A model generated the notes under the pieces. It was given only the letters and a program-made list of their open reading frames with translations. It was not told the origin of the DNA and did no database searches. Shown here one piece after another: positions 32,797 to 45,265 of a stretch of 64,000 nucleotides of DNA (position 1 is the first letter of the stretch; the number at the start of each line of letters is the position of its first letter). Source of the stretch: Stachybotrys elegans (Eukaryota; Ascomycota; Sordariomycetes; Hypocreales; Stachybotryaceae); contig JAGPNK010000013.1 of the NCBI GenBank assembly GCA_020746835.1, forward strand, positions 1,240,001-1,304,000, read 5' to 3'. A program made the position numbers and the translations under genes.

Positions 32797-34850
32797 ATGC
32801 TCCTTCGAAGTGGTTTCGGGTTCGCCGCTCTTGCGCTCACAGCGTTGCAAGTGGCAGCTCAGGCTAATGCACCCGTGTCGAGAACCGAGATTGAGGACCT
32901 TCCATACCACATCCCCGAGTCTGAGGCTGCTGCCCTTGAGGAAATCATCGAGGATGACTCTGATGTGGCCTTGCTTCAGAAAAGAAAAGACTGGCTGAGC
33001 CCCGAATACAAGTTCATTTATCAGAAGCCACTTCCTATCCCGCCAGTCAAATTGCCGAAACTGTATGAACCATCTCAAGGCCTTGCAACCTGCGACTAAC
33101 TCACTAATGAACAGAAAAGTCAAGAACCCCATCAATGGAAAGGATATCTGGTATTATGAACTTGAGATCAAGTCCTTTACCCAGCAGGTATACCCAAACC
33201 TGGGACCAGCCCAGCTGGTCGGCTACGATGGAATCTCGCCCGGACCCTCCATCGTTGTACCACGAGGTACAGAAAGCATTGTGCGATTCATCAACAACGC
33301 AGCAAAGCCGAACTCAGTCCACCTGCATGGCTCTCCTTCCCGAGCCCCCTTTGATGGGTGGGCAGAGGACACGACTCTACCCGGGCAATTCAAGGATTAC
33401 TACTATCCCAACGACCAGTCTGCCCGATTCTTGTGGTACCATGATCACGCTGTGGCCATTGTGAGTGAAGCCTCCGATGATGATAGCGCCACGGACAGAG
33501 CGATTCTAATACCCAACAGACGGCTGAAAATGCCTACTTTGGTCAGGCTGGTGCCTACCTCATTACTGACGCTGCTGAAGACGTCCTGAACTTGCCAAAA
33601 GGATATGGTGTTTACGACATTCCTCTCGTTCTCGCATCTAAACAGTACAACAATGACGGGTCACTCTTTTCCACGGCTGGTGAGACTGATAGTTTGTGGG
33701 GAGACGTCATTCATGTGGTGAGTGAAAGCAGTGATCCACCTTCAAGTAACATGCCTCTAACAACATAGAATGGACAACCGTGGCCCTTCTTCAATGTTGA
33801 GCCGAGAAAATATCGCCTGCGCTTCTTGAACGCTGCAGTGTCCCGCTCCTTTGCGTTGTACTTTGCGCAGTCAACTAGCACAGGGACAAAGCTGCCCTTC
33901 AAGGTTATCGCCTCGGACGCCGGCCTGCTGAGCCGGCCTGTACAGACATCTGTCTTGGTAGGTGAATGTGCCGCGACACGACTTCCTGCGCTAACTCTTC
34001 CCCAGTACGCCTCAATGGCCGAGCGCTGGGAGGTCGTGTTTGACTTTTCACAGTTCAAGGGCAAGAGCATTGACTTGCGCAACCTGGAAGACGTTGGCGA
34101 CTTTGGGGCCGATGACGATTACCTCAATACCAACAAGGTCATGCGATTTGTTGTCAGCTCAAAGTCTCCAGCACAGCCCGACACTTCTGTGGTGCCCTCG
34201 GCACTGAGACAGGTACCCTTTCCGGCGCATGGCAATGCAATCAACCATCATTTCCGCTTCCATCGCAGCAATGGGCAATGGCTTATCAATGACATTGGCT
34301 TTGCCGATGCACAAAACCGAGTGCTCGCAAATGTTCCCCGAGGCACCGTGGAGATCTGGGAACTCGAGAACAGCTCTGGGGGTTGGACACATCCAATACA
34401 CGTGCATCTTGTGGATCTGAAAGTTCTTTCACGAACAGGAAAACGAGGAGTTATGCCGTACGAGGCCGAGGGGTTGAAGGATGTTGTTTGGTTGGCGAAG
34501 GGCGAGACAGTCCGTGTGGAAGCACACTACCAACCATGGGCGTAAGTTTTGACCCACAGTGGGTATTTGACGACAGCTAACGGGTTCACAGGGGGCTGTA
34601 CATGTTTCACTGCCATAATCTGATTCACGAAGATCACGACATGATGGCGGCATTCAACGTCACAATCTTGGATGGATACGGGTATAACGAGACAACATTT
34701 CTGGACCCTATGGACCCCACATGGCGGCCTAAGCCTTACAATGTGAATGAGCTGCGAAGTCGAAGTGGTTATTTCAGCGATCAGAAGATCATCGAGCGGA
34801 TCAACTTCATGGCGTCATTCGACCCCTATGGAGATGACTCGGCACCATAA
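32797..34850 (+). CDS. Bilirubin-oxidase-like multicopper oxidase, secreted
   Basis: Exons 32797-33062, 33115-33460, 33520-33717, 33769-34541 and 34592-34850 give 613 residues. The signal peptide is MLLRSGFGFAALALTALQVAAQ. Four copper motifs are intact: VHLHGSPS, WYHDHAV, HPIHVHLVDLK, and HCHNLIHEDHDMM, which carries the type-1 Cys and axial Met. The NLIHEDHDMMAAFNV ending is the bilirubin oxidase-type signature. It would oxidise phenols or tetrapyrroles, reducing O2 to water. A propeptide-like stretch ending LLQKRKD offers a dibasic Kex2 site. Introns are 50-59 nt. A TATATAA lies about 100 bases upstream; AATAAA follows at 34947. Confidence 0.95.
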
Positions 34851-35487
34851 CTGTCTGTGTAGGAAAGATTGGACGAAGCAGATTATGTATCTCAAGAAGA
34901 AGCGTGCCAGGGTTTTAGACGTGGAGTCCCTTAATGTTAAATAGTAAATAAATAGCAGAACCATCATCTCTGGTATATTGATGCTGGGGTACACATCAGA
35001 CGACTGCTGTAGCGAACGCAATCAAACACATCTGCGGCTACAACGGTCGCAGTAGCCACTGTGTGCGCCGTGGAGGCTATTCCTCGACGAGCACCGCCAC
35101 CGGGGCCTCTTCCTCCCAGCAGCAAACAAAGCGAGCATCGTCAATCAATCGGTCTATACACTCGCCAAAAACCACAGAGTTAAAGGATGAATGGATTGTC
35201 AGAATTACCCCTTGGCCAGAGCCAGAGAATAATACGGGGGCTACGGCAGCACCACGTACAAGTCTGGCCTCAATGTGTGTACATACCGTTCGTTGGCGTG
35301 TGTTTATCTTTGTTCTTGGACCAAGAAGAAAAACAAAGGATGACAATACCCGCGCCACAAGTAGTGGTTTCTTTGACGGGATGGAAGCTGGGGCTTGTTC
35401 TCGTGCTATTTAAGCGACGATTTCCCTCGCCATGCCTGGCATACCATCACCATCACTAGACTTCTAAACGCATTTCGACACTTCACA
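34851..35487. other. Intergenic
   Basis: 637 bases. AATAAA at 34947-34952 is a likely poly(A) signal for the multicopper oxidase. No credible ORF. Confidence 0.5.
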
Positions 35488-36027
35488 ATGCCAGCTGGAT
35501 CCATTTCTCTATGTGCCTTGACGCAACACATCATTTCACTCGGTGGCTTGACGGCCGTCAGTGCATTAGCTGCCTATTATGCATTCCCGATCATGCGACA
35601 TTTCGAAGACAATGGCAGCTCCAGGGCCCATGGTAACGCTACCTTTGCCCTCGCCTTATTTTGTATCAAAGGCGCATACCATGCTTGGGGGCTCCTCAAA
35701 TTTCTCGTCTGCTCCGTCATAGCATCCGCCAGGCGCGACATCGAATTTCTGAAACATGCGGCAACCTCGCCGTGCACCGCGTTCACGTTTTCTATCTTCT
35801 TCATTGTATCACAATCCATCGTCATCGCGAGGGCACGGGCATGGCGGAGCTTGTTCGAAGACCAAGGGCCCGACGATCTAGTTTTTGGGGCGTCCTTCAT
35901 TTTGATCAGTTCAGCGGTCATGTTGGGTCTGACATGCATCATGTACATCTGGTTTTTTGTGATGCTATTGGGAAGCTTCGTCTTCGCGTGGCATATGGGA
36001 AAGTGGGACGATATCGGACTCTTTTGA
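35488..36027 (+). CDS. Small multi-pass membrane protein, unknown
   Basis: 179 residues from the ATG at 35488 (MPAGSISLCALTQHI); the frame is open upstream without another likely start. Roughly four hydrophobic segments are visible: about 8-33, 50-80, 93-112 and 127-165, the last long enough for two passes. No motif I recognise. Ends convergently 132 bases from the PAF-acetylhydrolase-like gene. Orphan-type gene; moderate confidence that it is real because the hydrophobic pattern is regular and the frame is complete. Confidence 0.55.
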   Translation: MPAGSISLCALTQHIISLGGLTAVSALAAYYAFPIMRHFEDNGSSRAHGNATFALALFCIKGAYHAWGLLKFLVCSVIASARRDIEFLKHAATSPCTAFTFSIFFIVSQSIVIARARAWRSLFEDQGPDDLVFGASFILISSAVMLGLTCIMYIWFFVMLLGSFVFAWHMGKWDDIGLF

Positions 36028-36159
36028 ATATATGGAAGCCATTGTGATGGACCGAACCTGTATTTCTAGAAATAGGTGATAAAGAGAAGCGATAGGAAAT
36101 GGGGGAAATGATATTGCAATGGAAGAGTCTATATGTTGATGTAACCATAACCCGCTCTC

Positions 36160-37356
36160 TCAAAGAGAAATTCTTTGAACCTGAATGCTGGGGACGCGGG
36201 TCTCAATCTGACGCATCGATTGCTTCTTTCCATGAAAGGCGAGATCTGAAAAGGCCTTCAACGTGCCAGATAGAGCATCGTCCATACCGCTTGATCCAAT
36301 GCTACCGAGAAGTTGTGCAAGACCCTGCTGAGCCTCGGCTGGTAAATCCAGTGTTTCCATCAACGTCGGCAAGTCTGTGAAGCTAGCGTGCAGCGCCCCT
36401 TGGACTGCCAGTTCTGCCTTGGCCCCTCGGAGAACAGGCCAGAATCGATTCCAAGTAGGATCATCGGTGCTATGGCCTGGGCGACCGACTTGGAGAAATG
36501 GTTTCTTGAGCCCATTGGTGAGTATAGGGTCCACCAGCCGGCCGTCGAGATTCATTCCGCCGCGGATTCGAGGGTCGCTAGCTGACAGGGCGGCAGCGGC
36601 AGCACCTCCAAGAGAATGACCAAGCACAACAACTTTGGTCAGATCAAGGCGTCCAGGATACTTGGCAAGTTTGCTGTCCACGAATTCTTGCTTTTGGAGC
36701 TGGTTGAGAACGAATGCAAGGTCATCCTTTCGAACCTGAGCGCTTGTCAGAAGCAGCGTTGACTAGTGATACAGGAATGAATGGCTTACTTGCACGTTTT
36801 TGGTTAACTGCGCGTTGTCCCCATCATCAATGTCCGCCCCAAGAACGATGGTTCCATCTGGGAACTCGACAATGTTGGCATCATAGGGATGATCGACCGT
36901 AACTACCACATAGCCTTGGCTAGCGAGTGATCTGGCCCTTGCCGTGTATAGCATGCGTGAGTTGCCGAGGCCAGGAGAGAACACGACGACGGGGTATTTG
37001 GGGCGCGGAATGGGGCGGCAAAGCGATACTTTTGCCAAGTCGCAAATCTCCATCTCAAATGCGGCGAACGTGTTGTCGGGAAGGCCAATCGACTGGGCTA
37101 TAAGTCCATGTGCCGCTGCCACCCCGGGCGTCATGTATGCGGTTTGCTTGGGGCTGCAAGCGCTCGCTTCGGCGACAGGGAGGAAGAGAGAAAGCAGCAC
37201 GCGCCGCTTCTGATTGTCCCCCTCGGGGGCGTAAGGATCCGTGCGGGCGGCATCCTCAAGAGGGACGACCTGCATAGCGACCGAGTACGGCCCTGAGGGC
37301 GATGGAACCGTCAGGGCGCTGACGGCCGTAAACGAAAGAAGATGGAGGAGTCTCAT
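36160..37356 (-). CDS. Secreted PAF-acetylhydrolase-like alpha/beta hydrolase
   Basis: Exons 37356-36790 and 36735-36160 (54-nt intron) give 380 residues. The ATG at 37356 gives a signal peptide (MRLLHLLSFTAVSALTVP). Core motifs match the plasma platelet-activating-factor acetylhydrolase family: PVVVFSPGLGNSR, GYVVVTVDHPYDA, the nucleophile elbow GHSLGGAAAAA, Asp in GMNLDGRL, and His in GALHASFTDLP. It is likely an extracellular lipase/esterase for short acyl esters; the true substrate is unknown. A TATATA at about 37471-37476 lies some 115 bases upstream. Confidence 0.9.
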
Positions 37357-38002
37357 GGTTGACAGAAGAAAGGGACTGATGATGAAAGACAGACAGGTGC
37401 CTTGTGTGAGAGAGAAACGAGTGTCTGAATGTGAGGTGATGGATATGCTTGGATGCCCTACCACGGCATTATATATAGCATGGAGAGTGAGGGCGAGAAC
37501 GTTGAGACGTTGCCTAAACGGGAACTGAAGTCGCGGGAGGCTATGTCCAATTTGCCCGGCTGGGTGGTCCCGGGAAGATCGTCGTCATGGCAAGGCGAGA
37601 TTTAACCATCCATCCACCATCTCCTCTGTCATTTGCTCCGCCGACACAAGGCGCGGCTCTGCTCCACCACGCCCTGTTCACACATTCCATGTGGACGGAT
37701 ACTCCGTAATAAACCCCTTGCCAAGCCAATTAGTGCTATTGCGGAGTACCATGATGCTGATTCAAGCCGTCACTGGTCGGATTTGCTAGTAACGCACCAC
37801 AGCACCTCGCACGATGACTTCCCAGCTAGGCATAGTGTCTGTGGATGCCTCCTTTCAGCTGCTTGTCCCACCTTTATGCTAATGACACGAGCAGCCTGGG
37901 ATTGGCACCCTGAGGATTCCTCCTTTCATCACCTTCTTCGCTGACTGTGCACGCGTTCCGGTTTCTGCGAACAAAGTTCCGAGCCGCTTCAGAGACGCTA
38001 CA
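37357..38002. other. Divergent promoter region
   Basis: 646 bases between the PAF-acetylhydrolase-like gene and the Zn2Cys6 gene. A TATA element is at 37471-37476. No credible ORF. Confidence 0.5.
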
Positions 38003-39635
38003 ATGCCCCTCGGTCCTTTTGACAAGAGGAGAAAGCAGTCTCGCTGCGAGTTTTGCTCCAAGACCCATAGAAAAGTAAGACGGTCCTCCTTCGCGCCACG
38101 GAGAAATGGTTGACATCTGTTAGTGCACAGGGCTTCAGCCTTGCAGCGAGTGCCTGAAAAGGGCTCTCCCTTGCTCGTATGCGGACAAGAAAGCCACCGG
38201 CAGGGATGTTATCCGGATAGATGCCGGCATTCATAGCAATGCGGCTGACTTTGCATCTTGGCGACCTCGTCACCCGGCTGGCAACCCGTCGCCAGTGGGC
38301 CAGCCAGCTTTACCGTACGGTTCCCTACTTGTGCTTTTCGACAGGTTTGCCGCGCGGAACAACTTTATTGGGAAAGGTCGGAATGCATTTGCTAGCCAGC
38401 TCAAGGCGGTATCCAGTCTAAGCTCTCACCCATATGTCCTGGATGCCATTCTCGCAATCGGAGCAATACAGGGGACTAAGGAAATGCCCATCGACGATAA
38501 GCGTCGCCAGCGCTTTCAATTTTGTGCCATTCATTATTACACGGAAGCAGTTGCAAAGATGGGCCGGCAGTTGGCTGTTGTGCCCAAAGTTACCATAGGC
38601 TCCGAGAAGGAGAGTTTCATCTGGACGACCATGTTACTTGGGCTGTTTGAGGTGAGGCACCAGTCGTCCTTGCTGGCTGGCCATGGTCAAACTAACCGAG
38701 AACCATCTGATAGCTCGCTGCCGAGACTACAAGCGACGGATGGGTCAAGCACATGGTCCACGGCACATCGAGAGCACTCGAGTCGGCAGGCATGTCACTT
38801 CACGACACAAAATCCGGGAGGGCATTGTTCTCGCACGTGCGGCTCTTTGAAGTCTGCCGAACCATTCTTTTCAATGAATCGACATTCCTGACTAGGCCAG
38901 AGTGGATCAGTCTTTCCAAGGTTGCTTGGACATCGGATTCCACTGCTGAGCGGTGTTGTCTCGGGGACATACTTGACATCATGGTGGCTTCTTCGGCTCT
39001 GCGCACCAGGTATGGACATCGTTTACTCCAAGTTCAATGCATAACCGTACTAAGGAGATGGTAGAGCATCGAAAATGGTCTCCAGTGATTTGACACAACT
39101 CACAATACACGACATCCTGGCTGCTCAAGACATTGCGCAGGCGGGGTTCGATATTCGACAGATGCTGTTCAGATGGCATATTGCATACGCAGAACTTGAA
39201 CCAGATGACCACTCCGATGATGATGCTAACACAATCACATCTCAAAGTGCGAATGAAAATGCTTTACTATCCCAGCTTTTTCACGCTGCTGTTAGCATAT
39301 ACCTCTCAGGAGTTTTTGACTACGAGACATCATTTTGGTCTTATCTCGACATTCCAACCCCAATACTGGAAGAAGCCACTATAAATGGATACGTTCAACA
39401 GCTGTTGGATCTATCCACGGCCGGCCTGGACAACAGTAGCCTATCACCACTCTTGTTTCTCATCCCTTTGAGAATAGCGGGTGCTAGAGCCCGGAACAAG
39501 CTGGATTGTGAGCAGATTGGACGGCTTCTGGGTAAAATCCGCCGAACATTCGCCATTGCCTCAGCTATTCAAAGCGACCTAGAGCATGTCTGGTGGAGAA
39601 AAGGGCTGCTTGATATGGATTTTGAGTTTGTTTAA
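38003..39635 (+). CDS. Zn2Cys6 transcription factor
   Basis: Exons 38003-38074, 38124-38651, 38714-39009 and 39065-39635 (introns 49, 62 and 55 nt) give 488 residues. The zinc cluster is completed only by the first splice: RCEFCSKTHRK|CTGLQPCSECLKRALPC, spaced CX2CX6CX5CX2CX6C. The remaining sequence has the fungal-specific factor layout, including YVLDAILAIGA, HYYTEAVAKM, HVRLFEVCRTILFNE and a C-terminal helical part. A nuclear regulator with unknown targets. Starts 647 bases from the divergent PAF-acetylhydrolase-like gene. Confidence 0.9.
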
Positions 39636-39786
39636 TAACACTGTTAATTTTGAGATTGCTGCCCGTAGTATACTTTATAATTGAAGGGCGTTTATATACA
39701 TGCAAGCATCTTGACCACTACAGCATGTTAGATCCCGCTAGTCAAAAGATGGAAGGCAGTGACTCCTCTTCCGTTGCCATTGCTTT

Positions 39787-40110
39787 TTATCTCTCGGCAC
39801 GAGCTAGAATAAGGGCCAGAGAGTCTCGTCCAGTGCTCCGAGCCCACTGCAGTGGGCTGAGGCCCGTTGAGTCGGTCGACGTCAAGAGCCCACTGCGATG
39901 AACTAGGCGCTGCACAACATCTTCCTCGCCACTTCGCATAGCAGCCCAGAGGCGCTCTACATCAGCAGTAGTCGGAGGTCGCACTCCTTCCTCCTCAAGG
40001 ACAGCCACAAGCTCGAGATAACCTGTCTCGGATGCCATAGCATGTAGAAGCTCGGCGTCCTTCAAGTTGGTCCGTATGTCATCCCTCCTCTGGCTGGCGA
40101 GGTCGAACAT
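39787..40110 (-). pseudogene. Out-of-frame ankyrin-like tail of an NLR-like gene
   Basis: About 107 codons open in a frame different from the DUF7708-like exon just upstream. The residues have an ankyrin-like rhythm: AELLHAMASETGYLELVAVL, then VERLWAAMRSGEEDVVQRLV and DSTGLSPLQWARSTGRDSL. No splice I could find joins it in frame to the exon ending at 40062. It is best read as the surviving C-terminal tail of a NACHT/ankyrin gene whose core was lost. Confidence 0.5.
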
Positions 40111-40902
40111 GAGTCGAGCAGGCGCATGCGGGCCTTTTGTCGCCGATGGAACGCTCCTGCTTCCGAGGATCGTATGAGGTGTTGGATACCCGTGCGATTC
40201 TCATTAACACTTAATATCTGAACCTCCTCTTTGATAGCTATGGCCCAGCGCTCAAGCTCAGACTGGAATCCCCGAATGTCTGAGTCGCCTAAGAAGCCAA
40301 ACAAAGTGCCCGAAAAACTCGAGCTCGTCTGACGCAGCATCCAGTGGCAAATGCGAACGACGATGATAAAGTACTCCGACATGTGCGACTGCAGTCTTTG
40401 GGACTGAGGATAGAGAAGTGCCATCCTCTCGTACCGGGGAGCTGAGCACCCGGCCAGCATCAATAGATTGGATAGCTTTTCTAACCAGGTTGACATGCCA
40501 ACCATAGACTGGTATCTTGTCAGAATACGCAAGGGTTGATCTCGTGAGACTCACAAATAGCGTCATGCGGACGAGCGCCCATACACTACAAGCTATAATG
40601 TTCTGTGACCCGCCAAGGACAATGTCTCCTAGGGCAGCGAACTGCTGTATCGACTGCAGGACGTTGGTCAGGCGGGGGCCAAAGCATCGCCGGTTACCGC
40701 TGTTTCTGGCAGATTGGCGATCAATCTGAGCTGTCAATCGCATAACATCCTGAATAGTCGGGGGCTTTTTCCGCCACTGGGCCTCGTTGCTGTCCAGTTC
40801 GATCTTTTGACTCGGAGAGAGATCCCGTCGGAAATCCAATACAGCTGCTTCTAGGCGAATATCGGCCCTCAGACTCGCCGCTTCGCGCACAGCAGTCGAC
40901 AT
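40062..40902 (-). CDS. DUF7708-like N-terminal fragment of an NLR-type protein
   Basis: Exons 40902-40555 and 40508-40062 (46-nt intron) read as 264 residues. The sequence has the DUF7708-type N-terminal domain found before NACHT or other effector cores in fungal NLR-like proteins: FRRDLSPSQKIELDS, IQDVMRLTAQIDRQ, GSQNIIACSVWALVRM, then SMVGMSTWLEKLSNLL and CSAPRYERMALLYPQS. It follows the family as far as KARMRLLDSCS, where homologues continue into the NTPase. Here it stops 13 codons later and overlaps the ankyrin-like tail in another frame. The NTPase is absent, so this is a truncated gene or pseudogene; whether it is expressed is unknown. Confidence 0.6.
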
Positions 40903-42257
40903 GGCAGATGTGCCTTTCTAGCGTTGAACATTTGCCTGGTTTGAGCGATAAACTCGATGATGGGCATGACATATGAGGGCTCATGTCATGCAAGGCAGAT
41001 TTGTCACGGCCGGCATGATGAGGCTGTGCTGGTGTCCAATGACATTTCAACAACATGCGCCTTACGAGGGGATTTGTGGGGCTGTATAGGCAGCCAGCTC
41101 TACATGGCTGCTGTCAGGAATAGGGTCACGTCTTCTGGACAACTCTGGCTGCATGGGTGGCCTTTACTTGCGTAATAATATAGATACAGCACCAAGGCGG
41201 AGTAAGAACACGGTTTAAGTCACCAAAACTCACTTCTCCCCGACGCCTGACGCACGTCCTTGCGTCAAACTGGCGAGAGGTGCAAAGGCTTGTCATGTAG
41301 AGGAAGCAACTGATTTACAACCCTTGCCAAAACCTTCCCTATAATTCTACTTGTACCCTGAAATAACCTGCAGAGCGTTGCTTCGTTTTAGTAATGAGAG
41401 TTGGCACAGAATACTGGACACGGGTTCATTTCCGAGTTGAGTGTGGTCTCTGCAACCGGATCCAGCTCGCACGGCATTATCGCACCATGTCCAGAACCAT
41501 CCACCGCCATCTTCAAGCTCCTGGAAGTCTGAGGCTGTGTCATAATCCGTATGGCTGCCTGAAAGGAATGCGGAAGCGATTGGCCTAGATAACAATGGCC
41601 TAAGATATGTCGGTTATGTTTAGAACCTAACCCTGCATCCTGATGACATACTGCATTATACAAACAATGTCTTGGTGTTCCCGCAATCAGTGGTCACTCA
41701 AAGGTTCATATCAATATTTTCGGTCATGATTGACTAATACACTAAAGAATCAAAAAGAGAATAAAAAGAAACTTGGATAGAGCGAGGCACCGAATGTCCT
41801 GTCGGTGGAAATGGTACGTGGATTGGAGCTGATGAGTAATTGCCACCAACACACACTACAATATGATGCCTCTGGTCACTGTCATTCCTTCAACGCCTTG
41901 CGTCCAATACTAAAAAGTACTAGTGCTGATGAATGTCTGACGGCGCGAACTTCCCAATCACGAACGAGGACCAAAGGATGCACGCTAAATGCATTGTATC
42001 CATCAGTGAGCCAGCTGCATGTCGGGTTAATAAAGCATGATAGATTGCAGAGTGTACTACTTAAGCCTACCGCCGGACAATGTCGCATTTGCATGCTGCT
42101 CTCCTTCATTTCCCCCAGGCCGGTTGTCATCGCGTTTTCTCTGGCCTGTGAGCAGGTCACGATCCCACCACAATCCAACAGACGGCTTCCTTGCGAAGCT
42201 AGAGGCATTTTCTGCCGCCATTCATGCTCACCCTTTGCCCTAACGGGGCCGCCGAAA
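40903..42257. other. Intergenic 1.36 kb
   Basis: 5' flank of the NLR-like fragment and of the P450 gene. A 177-codon frame at 41805-42338 runs into P450 exon 1 in the same frame, but its upstream part is not family-like. No repeats found. Confidence 0.45.
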
Positions 42258-44136
42258 ATGCAACCTCCATTGCATTTCGACCGTGCATTCACTGACCAGA
42301 TATTGGTTGGGACGGCTGCCACGGTGAGTCCAGACTAACCACCTAGCTCCATGGCTTATCTTAACTATTCATGTTGCTCCCCGGGCAGGGCGTAGCCTAC
42401 TGGATTGCACGAGTCATTTACAACCTCGCATTTCACCCGTTGGCAAAATACCCGGGACCCAAGATCGCAGCAGCCACTGACGTCTGGTGGGCTTACAAGA
42501 GGTATGCACTAATGACTGCCGTGAATACTCTATCGCATTCACTCAAACAAAGAAATTGTTGGTAGCACGACTGGAAGATACCCATGGATTATCCAAGATC
42601 TCTTGGAACAGTATGGTACTGCTATTCCGGCATTGCTTGGTGGTCATACGGGGAGAAATAACACATGACAGGAGATGTTGTGCGCATCGCACCAAATGAG
42701 CTCGTCTTTTTGACACCACAAGCAGCCAAAGGTACGTATTTGACTCATGTGGAGAGAAGATAGTGGCATCTTTTGCTGAATCTCCAAGACATATACTTGG
42801 CGCAGGAAAAGAACCTTGAGCTTTTCGTCCAGGTAGGCTACGACGCGCTGGATACTGGAGACGGCGGTATATCAGGCGAGACAAATCCCGTCGAACACCG
42901 AGAAATTGCCAAAAGACTGGCGCCAGCCTTCAGCTCGAGAAACTTCAAAGCAAAGGAGCCGACAATACACAAGCATATTGATCTTTTCGTCGATAAGATG
43001 AAAAACATTGGGGCTGGACCACGAGGTGCAGAGCTGCGCCAATGGTCTGACTGGTTGGCTCTTGACCTCTCCTCTGACATGACTTATGGTTATGAAATGA
43101 ACCAGATGCGAGACTGTAAGTCCACAAAGGGTCACAAGAGGAATCCAGTTGACAATGACAAGTAAAGGACTCGGTACTCCTGGGTTCTACCCTGAAGCTA
43201 AACTTGTTCCTCATCTTGAGTCAAATTACAAGAAAATTTAGCCTTCTAAAGCCCCTAGCGTACCTCGCTATCCCACCTTCTGTGTGGCTTATGCTACCAA
43301 AGCTGCTGAGGCTGAACACAGAGGAGGTTAATACGCGGATCCAACGTCGAGGTCAAATGGCGCACCTGGACTACTTTGAACAGCTGGTTCCAGCAGACCA
43401 ACCTGTCCCAGAAGATGACAACTACATCTATCATCTGAAAAACATCGCGGGGCAGCTGCTGTTAGCTAGCTGGCAGCCACTCGCCAACCAGTTTTACTCG
43501 CTGATCTTCTTTCTGCTTCAGGAGCCAGACGCCTACAAAGCTTTGGCGGGAGAAGTCAGGGGGGAATTCTCGAGCTACAGCGATATCAGCCTAGAGACGA
43601 TCGCGAAACTGAAGTTCCTGGATGCTTGCGTGCAAGAAAGCCTGAGGCTCCATCAAGATACAGTCGACGGCCTACCACGGATAAGTCCAGGCGCCGTTGT
43701 GGATGGGCACTATATACCCCAAGGGGTAGGTGAATATTGCTGTCGAGGTTTTCGCATGGTTGCCCCAGGCGACTGACCCCGACTCCAGGTTACCTGTCAA
43801 ATCAGTTACTTCGCCGCAGCGAGAAGCCCTCGGTTCTTTACGGATCCACTCAAGTACCGCCCAGAACGCTGGCTGCCTACAGACCATCCCCGGTATAGCG
43901 CAAGATTTAAAGATGATAACCTCAAGGCTTCGAAGCCGTTCAGCCAGGGACCCAGAGGCTGCCCAGGAGGCGCTATAGCCTTGGCCACAATCAAGTTGCT
44001 CATGGCCAAGGTCATCTGGCAATTCGACCTCGAAGCATCACTAGGTCAAGGCCGCCTTTCCTTTGAGAAAGACTTCAAGTTTCTTGTATTTTGGGAAAGG
44101 CCACCGTTCTGGGTCCAATTCCAGCCATGCAAGTAA
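42258..44136 (+). CDS. Cytochrome P450 monooxygenase, seven exons
   Basis: Exons 42258-42323, 42389-42501, 42566-42615, 42672-42731, 42789-43115, 43163-43725 and 43789-44136 give 508 residues. The N-terminal membrane anchor spans the first join ([23 protein letters not shown]), followed by [10 protein letters not shown]. The ExxR motif is in [13 protein letters not shown] in KYRPERWLP, and the heme-binding loop is [10 protein letters not shown] with the Cys ligand. All joins restore P450 sequence; the acceptor at 43162 was chosen over 43167, which would create a stop. It resembles microsomal fungal P450s of the CYP65/isotrichodermin-hydroxylase type in the YPGP and [12 protein letters not shown] regions, but the family is tentative. 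Substrate unknown; no polyketide, peptide or terpene synthase lies nearby. Confidence 0.93.
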
Positions 44137-45265
44137 CTTTGCACTCAGGGATATTCTCTATGCTTCTTCGCAGTCCAATCAATGGTTGTTTGGCCCTGAA
44201 GCCATGCCCCATTTATCTTGTTATCATCGAGGGCAAGGGTATTTTGGGCAAGCTGATCGCACAAAAATACATGGGCACTAGCGAGAGAGGCTGAATAGAT
44301 GGAGCGGGCGACTTGCCCTTGCTGGGTAGGGTAGCGAAGTCTTGGACCCAGGTGTGCCACGGAGTCGTCCGTTTCAGGAAAGGGACTGGTCTAGAGCGAG
44401 ATGCGCTGGCCATGTTGTGGGACTCGAGGGCCATCCGTCGTTGCCGACCAGCCTCTGTGGGCCGAGATATCCTCGAGTAGCTGCAGCTGAATGTCTAGCT
44501 GGCCGAGCGGGTGAGGGGCAGCGGGTCACTATCGGATCATAATAAATCGGTGTGCAATATCGTAGTTACGGGGCAAAGCGGTGGTGACAGCGTTGTTTTC
44601 CTCGGGAGCACTCTGCGTCTCAGAACCTTGCATTGCCCCAAATGACTGCCAAAGCCATGTCCTCTCCCAGAGGCATTGAGGGCCATCCCGGGAACACGAC
44701 TCGGGGATAAGTAATTAGTATCGGGCGCGCTATGTACGAAATATCGCAGCTGACAGGTGGATCGGATGAGTGGCGCATGTGCTCCGAAGCTTTCTCGGAT
44801 ATAATGGGCTTCAATAACCGCCTCATCGGGGCTCCCACGTGGAAACACTTGTCACGCCAGGAACCCCTGGCCACGGCCGGCGCTTGTCGAGGCTTGTCGA
44901 GGCTTGTCCCGAAACGCCCCAGTTCGTCGATTCTAGACGTTCAAGGGCTTTGCTGGCCCGCGAGCTATTGAGATTTGACACCCACTACCCAACGGCCTTG
45001 AGACTAGCCCGATCTCCTGTCATCTCTAGGTGACGCAGCAAGGGAAATTGCTTGGCCCGATGATACGGGTGGCGATGCTAGCGAGCGCCTCCGGAGTATC
45101 TGCATCTCCAAGGCCGTCTTGGTCTTGTTGCCGCCATACAAGAGCCTGGCGAAGCCCACACAGTCCACCGGACTGCTTCCATCTCTGTAGATCGATGCTA
45201 AATTCGCTCATCACCCCGGAGTCTCTAAGGGTAGAGAAGTGGCATTGAAGCCTACAGCTGACAAG
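44137..45265. other. Intergenic 1.1 kb
   Basis: Contains a three-unit 10-nt tandem repeat at 44882-44911. No family-like ORF or clear TATA element upstream of the CE8 gene. Confidence 0.5.
44882..44911 (+). repeat. 10-nt tandem repeat, three units
   Basis: Two perfect GCTTGTCGAG units and a diverged third (GCTTGTCCCG), about 360 bases before the CE8 start codon. Confidence 0.85.

Noticed and set aside
42258..44136. P450 as part of a secondary-metabolite cluster
   Set aside because: No polyketide synthase, peptide synthetase, terpene cyclase or similar backbone gene anywhere in the window.
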